Of a stretch of 64,000 nucleotides of DNA, positions 58,321-64,000 are shown piece by piece. The translations under genes were made by a program, and so were the position numbers. Origin of the DNA: Branchiostoma floridae (Eukaryota; Chordata; Leptocardii; Amphioxiformes; Branchiostomatidae); assembly GCF_000003815.2 (NCBI RefSeq), contig NC_049995.1:5072183-5136182 (forward strand), given 5' to 3'. The notes under the pieces were generated by a model, which saw only the letters and a program-made list of their open reading frames with translations, made no database searches and was not told the DNA's origin. Each line of letters starts with the position of its first letter. Position 1 is the first letter of the stretch.

Positions 58321-58647
58321 TCATTGCAGATTGATGTTTTGTCTTGCAGTGTGATTAGGAATATGACCATCATATTTCTTGATTAACGTTGCTGTAAATT
58401 TGTTGATATAATACAAAGCTTTTGAAGGTACATTGTATCTTCCCAACCAAAAATATTTGTCCTCTGGAGTATATCCCTCTGCCAGTAGCCAGACAATGGC
58501 TCTTAAATTACTAGTACTTCTTTTAAATGAAGTCTTAATGTTACATCTTTTGTTTTGTAAAGTATCCCAACTCCCATAGCAGATAACATTGATTGATGGC
58601 AAATGCTCTTGCAGCTTGTTGTAGACAATATGTAACTTCAGAAAAAA
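58321..58647 (-). CDS. Exon-like ORF, unidentified, possible last exon
   Basis: After a possible acceptor (minus strand cttttttctgaag near 58640) the frame reads LHIVYNKLQEHLPSINVICY, then GSWDTLQNKRCNIKTSFKRS and WLLAEGYTPEDKYFWLGRYN, ending HIPNHTARQNINLQ at a stop at 58321-58323. The composition is balanced and protein-like over about 107 codons, unlike neighbouring AT-rich frames. I recognise no family with confidence. It may be the end of a minus-strand gene or a gene relic. Confidence 0.35.
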   Translation of the reverse strand, partial: FFLKLHIVYNKLQEHLPSINVICYGSWDTLQNKRCNIKTSFKRSTSNLRAIVWLLAEGYTPEDKYFWLGRYNVPSKALYYINKFTATLIKKYDGHIPNHTARQNINLQ

Positions 58648-58659
58648 GCCACGGCAATA

Positions 58660-61600
58660 TTAGTGTCTTAAGTTAGGATTTTCAAGCAGGCTGTAACAGA
58701 AGCAACCTACTAGTAAGAGTAAGACGACATGTATCGCGATTATATGGTGATTATATGATATGATATTCATGAATGTGGCGTGCGCCCTTAGTACAAAAAC
58801 CATAGACTTCAAAACTCTGCATTTTCAGATGGAAATACCTTTAAGTTCTCATACGCACAAGTGTGCAAATTCAAAGTTTTCCTCAGCCTAGCTTAAAACC
58901 TTGTTTGTTTTCTCCTGCTGGTTAATGATGGTTGCTTGGCAACAATGGCCCAGATCTATTAGCAGGTAAATATTGTAGTGAAGCTCCCCCTGCTGAAGTT
59001 AACCTGAACTACAGCAACCTGTTGGATTGCAAAATCAAGATGATACTTTTTGAATTCCAAAGTATAAATATGATATGTAAGCTAACAGATTAGATGCTAC
59101 TGTTATATTAGAAATTGCTTGACTATTGAATGATAAATTCATTATATGCTTTAATCAAACTTTTCTTGCTTGGATAAAAAAGCTAAAAGAAAAGCCAAAA
59201 AGAGGATGAAATACATTGTAGTAAAGAGAAAAATATCCCAACCTTAAGTCTGTTCATTTGATTAGTACATGTATACAATTACCTGGTATACACTTTTGGT
59301 TAATGAATTATATTATGAGTAGGAGGGGACAAGCTCCTAAATGCCCCCCTCAAAGTATTTATGTAGCTAGCCCATAGAATCCCTATCTTTATAGTATTCT
59401 TCTCAAAGCCTATTCATCTTGGAATCAAATCCAGTCGGCTGCAACATTACCTGAATGCAGAATCCTAATTAAGAATAGCAGACCTTTTCTTATCTTTCGG
59501 TCACCATTCAGACATGTCCCCTCAGGTGACCTAATTATGGAGATAAGAAAGCTTCTGATTCTGACCAATCAGGATTGGGTTTCCTAATCAAGTTACTTTA
59601 TTCAAAAGAAGCATCTTGAGGTCCTTTTTTTTGGCTTGCATTGGTTTCAACTGACCCAGAAAACATCGACTTTGAAAAGGGTATGGCAGACAAAGTTGTC
59701 GTAGCTTGAAGGATCTTAAATTCTGTTTTACATATTTTTTTTTTTAAACTTTATTTTCTTGTTACATTTTCGTTAATTTTAACTTTCACATAGTTATTCA
59801 AATCATGTCAGTCTGGAATTGGTTTTTAAGTAAAGTGAGACAATGGAGCAAGTGGTAATGGCATTGTATAAAGAAAGCCCTCTTCTACTATAGCCACTAC
59901 TGAAACTGTACGTAACAAGGTACCTCCAAACTTTCTACTCAAGCTCTGTTTTCATGTTTCTGTCTAGCAATATCATCTCATCTGAAAACCAAGGCTCAGG
60001 ATTATATAGACATGGCCTATATTTGTATACATCCCACTTTAAGCTGACATCCGTCAAAGATTTAGTCTTGTGACCGAAATCTCCTTTCTTAGGATTGCTC
60101 CTCAGTTTCATCCTGGATAATTCCCTTCTTTATCCTCTTGACATCATGGAAGCTTCTTATTTTTTCTTGTGTGATCCTTTTGGCTAATCCTAGATCATCA
60201 TTAATCTGATATGATTTTGCTTGAATAAGCTGCTTAAAAGATTTACTCTTTCTTGTTGGCTTGCTCGCTGACTGAAGTATGATTGGCTTAAAACTTTAGA
60301 TTGAAAAAAAAATAGCCAAATAAAAACATCCCGTAATACAATTTTCTTGCAAAAGTTTCTTCTACTGAGATTGAAGAGTTACAAAAAATGGTAGAAAGAA
60401 GCTAAGTTTTTTGGTAAACATTGCAAACATTGAAAAATGTACAGTATCTGAGCAACGTATTGACGCAGTGATCTGAATCCAACCTTGTGCACGGAATGTA
60501 CCATGACGCATGTCGGTTCTGCATTGTCGTGCCCCGTTCTCTTGGTGCGCGGTGACCCCAGCTTCCATGGCATAGGGTACTTTGTTTGAACGAGATATGA
60601 TCCACCGAAATGACGTACTAGGAGGTGCCCTGATTTTTGTCAACAACAACAGGATGTTGCTTTCAGCAATTTGCTACATGCACTAGTTAGACACTATAAA
60701 GCGTTTAATTGAGGTAGCAAGTTTGCAAGTAACTGTTGTTTTACATGTCAAATTTGCATCAAAATGATGTATATTGAGGTATATCTTGTGACAGTACAGT
60801 GAAAACTGTCTCTTTGCTATCTATTGAAAAAATATATAAAAGTCAAGACATTGCTCAAAGTGGTGAATCATGGATATTATGGGAATAGCTGGGCAGTGTC
60901 ACTGACACGGACTGTAAATGATGGGATAGCAAAAGATTTAGGGGGCCCTGGCAGCTTTGTTAGGAACTGCAGTGTTACTTAAAGTACAGCTGTTTGTGTC
61001 TTTGACATCTGTGAATTTTTGGGAACAAACACTCATAGATATTCCACTTAGTGACTGTACAGTTGCTGCCTTTTGTGTGTCTTCCAAAGTTCAAGTGAAT
61101 CTTACATTCATATTATTTTGATAACAACACAAACTCTTGATCAGAAAAGTGCTGATAACCATCTAAAACATGCCCTTAAAAAGTACTTGTCATTAATGTG
61201 TCAATGTTTGCCTGGCCTTGCCTCAATCAAGTGACATTTCTGTCCCTCTTGTCCTTAAAAGCCTTAAGATCAGGTTTGCAAACTTGTTAAAACAAAGCAA
61301 ATTGACTCTTTTAAGTGCTTCAGATGTTAAAAACACATTAACATTATGAAGAAGGTTTAAGGAGATGGACAGTCAATTGTTAGCAGGACTGAATAATGTT
61401 TTAATGAAAAATGAAATGCATCCATTAATAAGTAGCTTCACCTGAGAATCATACAAATGTTTCTGTTACACTGAAGGGCGGTCTTACCAGCTATATACAG
61501 ATACTACAATGTCATGTATAGGTACTAACTGAATTGTACTAATTAATGCATACATTTTAGATGGCCTCTGCAATGTAAATCAAGCCTTGAATGATGTTAG

Positions 61601-64000
61601 GCATGACTGCTATGTAATGCTGACTAATAACTATCTCAGTATCTAACAATGACTGTTACACTGAAGGGCGGTCTTACCAGCTATATACAGATACTACAAT
61701 GTCATGTATATGTACTAACTGAATTGTACTAATCAATGCATACATTTTAGATGGCCTCTTCAATGTAAATCAAGCCTTCAATGATGTTAGGCATGACTGC
61801 TATGTAATGCTGACTAATAACTATCTCAGTATCTAACAATGACTGTATACAATGTTACTGACAACTAGTACTTGAAAGAATTCACTGCATGGCAGTTGAT
61901 TAAGATGCTTGAAGCTGCGTTTCAGTGATCATCCATGTGTTATCCCGTCAATTCCAAGCCTTTGTGATATGCCAGCGTGATTTTTCTGAAGGAGAGTGTT
62001 GCCATGGGAGCAGATCAGTTCATCAACAATGCTTGAATTTGTCTCTATTTTTCACCGTAAATCCTAAAATCCAGATTCTTAAGTCTTGTCAACCTCATAA
62101 TCCTTAAAAGCCCCAACATGAGCTGTTCTTTTTGTCATAGGGTGTGATTTTACAGTTATGTCTTTGTTATCTGAGAAAACAAATCGCTGTTGAAAAAAAC
62201 AACCTTCCAAGCAGATTTTACTTTTTGTATACCGAGTCTTTAATTTTAATTCTCACTTTTAAAATCAAAATACACGCTTACATGTATACATGTAATGCTT
62301 TGATCATCATGTCAGTTTTGTACAAAAACACTGGCAATTTTTAAAACCTACTAGTCACGTTTAAGTTTAAGTCAAATAGTTCTGTACCTAACTCATAACA
62401 GAAGTAGCGAAACAAATGTGGAGGAAATGTTGCTCTCTTGATTGACGAAAATTTGTGCACATAGTAATTTACTTGCATTTATCCCTTTGGACATGAACTT
62501 CAAATAGAACTTTACTCTGGACTGATGTTAATGCAGTGGTATTTCCAGTAACAAGCTCAGGTTTATGTTTTCCCCTGGCTTTATTTGTAAAAGTTGATTA
62601 AAGCTCAGCATGTTAATTTGTATTTCCCACCTGTTTTTCTCCAACAGAAAACCCAAAGCTCAGGGAATAACATGTTAGACAGGTGTGTCAAGTCTTTATC
62701 AGGCAGGATAATTGCCTATTGTGTAGCACCAAATAACGACCTATTGATGTGCAAGTTTCAATTTGCATAACCATACAACCTGTATAGGGGCAACTACCGG
62801 GGTATGCCTCCAGGGTGGTTGTTTTGCAGTTGTTCAACTTCCACTGATTGACTGCATTGTGTTGATTTATTTTCATTTCTTTTTGATGAAGAAGGCAGAA
62901 TGCTTTGGATAAACTGTTGGCTAAAACTGATGTGATGTCTTACCAGGTTGCAAGTTGGCGGCAGCCTGAGTCAAAAGCCATTTCAGTTTACCCTACTTCC
63001 ATTTATTTAGTTATTACTTTCTTTACTTTTTTCCATCTCATCATGAGGATGAGAAATGATAATGATATCGATGATGATGACTTATCCATTATCTTTTCAT
63101 CCTGTTACATGTAACAATAAGATGTTTTGTATAATAAATGATATCAAGAAATAGGTACAAATTTTTATGCGTGTAGGTGGGGGAAAAATGGTATTCCAAC
63201 TGCAAAATTTCAGGTTTTGCACTACGCTGCCTAGGTTTAAATTTAAGTTGTACTAAGCAAAATGTGGTTGCATTTGCAAGACTGCGAGAAGGTATTTCCA
63301 GCACTGCTTATGGACGTCTCTAGGCTTTTGAGAATGTGCATATAGTTACTGTCTGTCATATCCACTGTTGTCATTGATAGTATTTGAGAGTTCACTGGCT
63401 TTGTAATTGTTCAAGATTGTTGGTAACTGATCACATAATGGCAACTATATGTCTAGCTGTGAGCACAAACATCATCAATCTTGTGAAAAAATTGCCTGTC
63501 AACAAAAATTGACACTCCATACAAAACAATATGCTTCAACAAAAATTGACTCTCCATACAAAACAATATGCTTCAAGTTTCACACAATATGAAAAATGGT
63601 GGTGAAAAACTGATTAATGAAAAAAAAATGAAGTTTCTTTACGAAAACCTTTTATCTAGTGTTTTTCCTTCTAGTGGTTTTGGTACAGTCGCATTTATTG
63701 TAGGCCTTTTCCATCTTTTGAATAATAAGCTCTGCAATGTCAAATGTGTACTAAGGTGACAATTTATTTATTGCTTTCTTTATATTGTCGTCAAGCAATA
63801 AACTTACAAACAAGCTTGATTTATAGTATGGCTGTATCATCATCATTGTTCGACGTGCTTACACACAGTGGGGTTTATACCACCCCTTACTGGTCTTGGT
63901 ACTGTATACGTGACAGCAAACTATTTCCTTTAATGATGTGCATTATATTTATAAAAGGTAATCGTTCGTATGATGACTGTATTGTGAACCAAACAAGATG
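58660..64000. other. AT-rich sequence with no supported gene
   Basis: Short frames only. It contains a relaxed X-box (GTTGCTTGGCAAC, 58931-58943), a 190-bp tandem duplication at 61464-61843 and a small 37-39-bp tandem repeat near 63500-63577. Confidence 0.4.
61464..61843. repeat. 190-bp direct tandem duplication
   Basis: Copies begin tgttacactgaagggcgg at 61464 and 61654 and differ at only about four positions. It is a recent local duplication in non-coding DNA. Confidence 0.92.

Noticed and set aside
60362-60649. Overlapping minus-strand frames of 64-95 codons
   Set aside because: Three frames are open at once in a slightly GC-richer block, none with a recognisable domain or clear splice sites.
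1-64000. Retroviral, LTR or Polinton-type elements
   Set aside because: No reverse transcriptase, integrase, capsid or polymerase frames and no long direct terminal repeats were recognised.

Overview
The window is animal nuclear DNA, most likely from a cephalochordate (amphioxus, Branchiostoma) or a similar marine deuterostome. The evidence is a spliced DDX54 gene with vertebrate-like exons, compact AT-leaning non-coding DNA, and a very dense load of small DNA-transposon derivatives (MITEs) and tRNA-derived SINEs. The species call is an inference. No bacterial features, CRISPR arrays or standalone tRNA/rRNA genes were seen.

Layout. (1) 1-6.3 kb: the 3' part of ddx54 on the + strand, seven coding exons, with introns holding a Tc1/mariner-like MITE, a hAT-like MITE, a SINE relic and a ~161-bp tandem repeat. 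(2) 6.9-28.6 kb: a tandem family of EamA/DMT-type membrane transporters, all on the - strand. Genes 1 (6.9 kb), 2 (10.5 kb) and 4 (24.4 kb) are intact single-exon coding regions. Gene 3 (13.7-15.7 kb) is split by a ~1.07-kb Harbinger-like insertion. Gene 5 (27.7 kb) keeps only the second half. Each repeat unit carries the same upstream landscape: a conserved 3' splice site just before the ATG, a set of conserved 5' splice sites 1-2 kb further upstream, a ~200-bp MITE and, in units 1-3, a SINE. A 6.07-kb CACTA-like element (16.0-22.0 kb) with a 145-bp satellite inside sits in unit 3, and a further Harbinger-like element is nested in that satellite. (3) 31.7-44.4 kb: a carboxylesterase (type B) cluster. 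Copies A and B (- strand) and E (+ strand) are intact, secreted, single-exon genes. C is a 5' stub and D is a frameshifted pseudogene. Intact promoters share a palindromic double-GATA site ~150-160 bp before the ATG. A second CACTA element (37.2-39.5 kb) lies between C and D, and a long TG/CA microsatellite lies between D and E. (4) 45-64 kb: AT-rich, sparsely coding DNA with several RFX/X-box-like motifs. One of these lies 128 bp upstream of a probable two-exon gene start at 52.35 kb, which would run out of the window. A hAT MITE with a perfect 8-bp target duplication splits an exon-like ORF at 48.2-48.8 kb.

The clusters show local tandem duplication followed by transposon insertion, unequal recombination and gene loss. 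The most notable observations are a MITE lying in opposite orientations at the same site in duplicated units, a Harbinger-like insertion in a coding exon whose removal leaves the frame intact only with a 3-bp target, the conserved GATA palindrome in esterase promoters, the CACTA insertion next to a 5'UTR splice acceptor, and conserved alternative first-exon donors. No retroviral, LTR or Polinton-type element was recognised.
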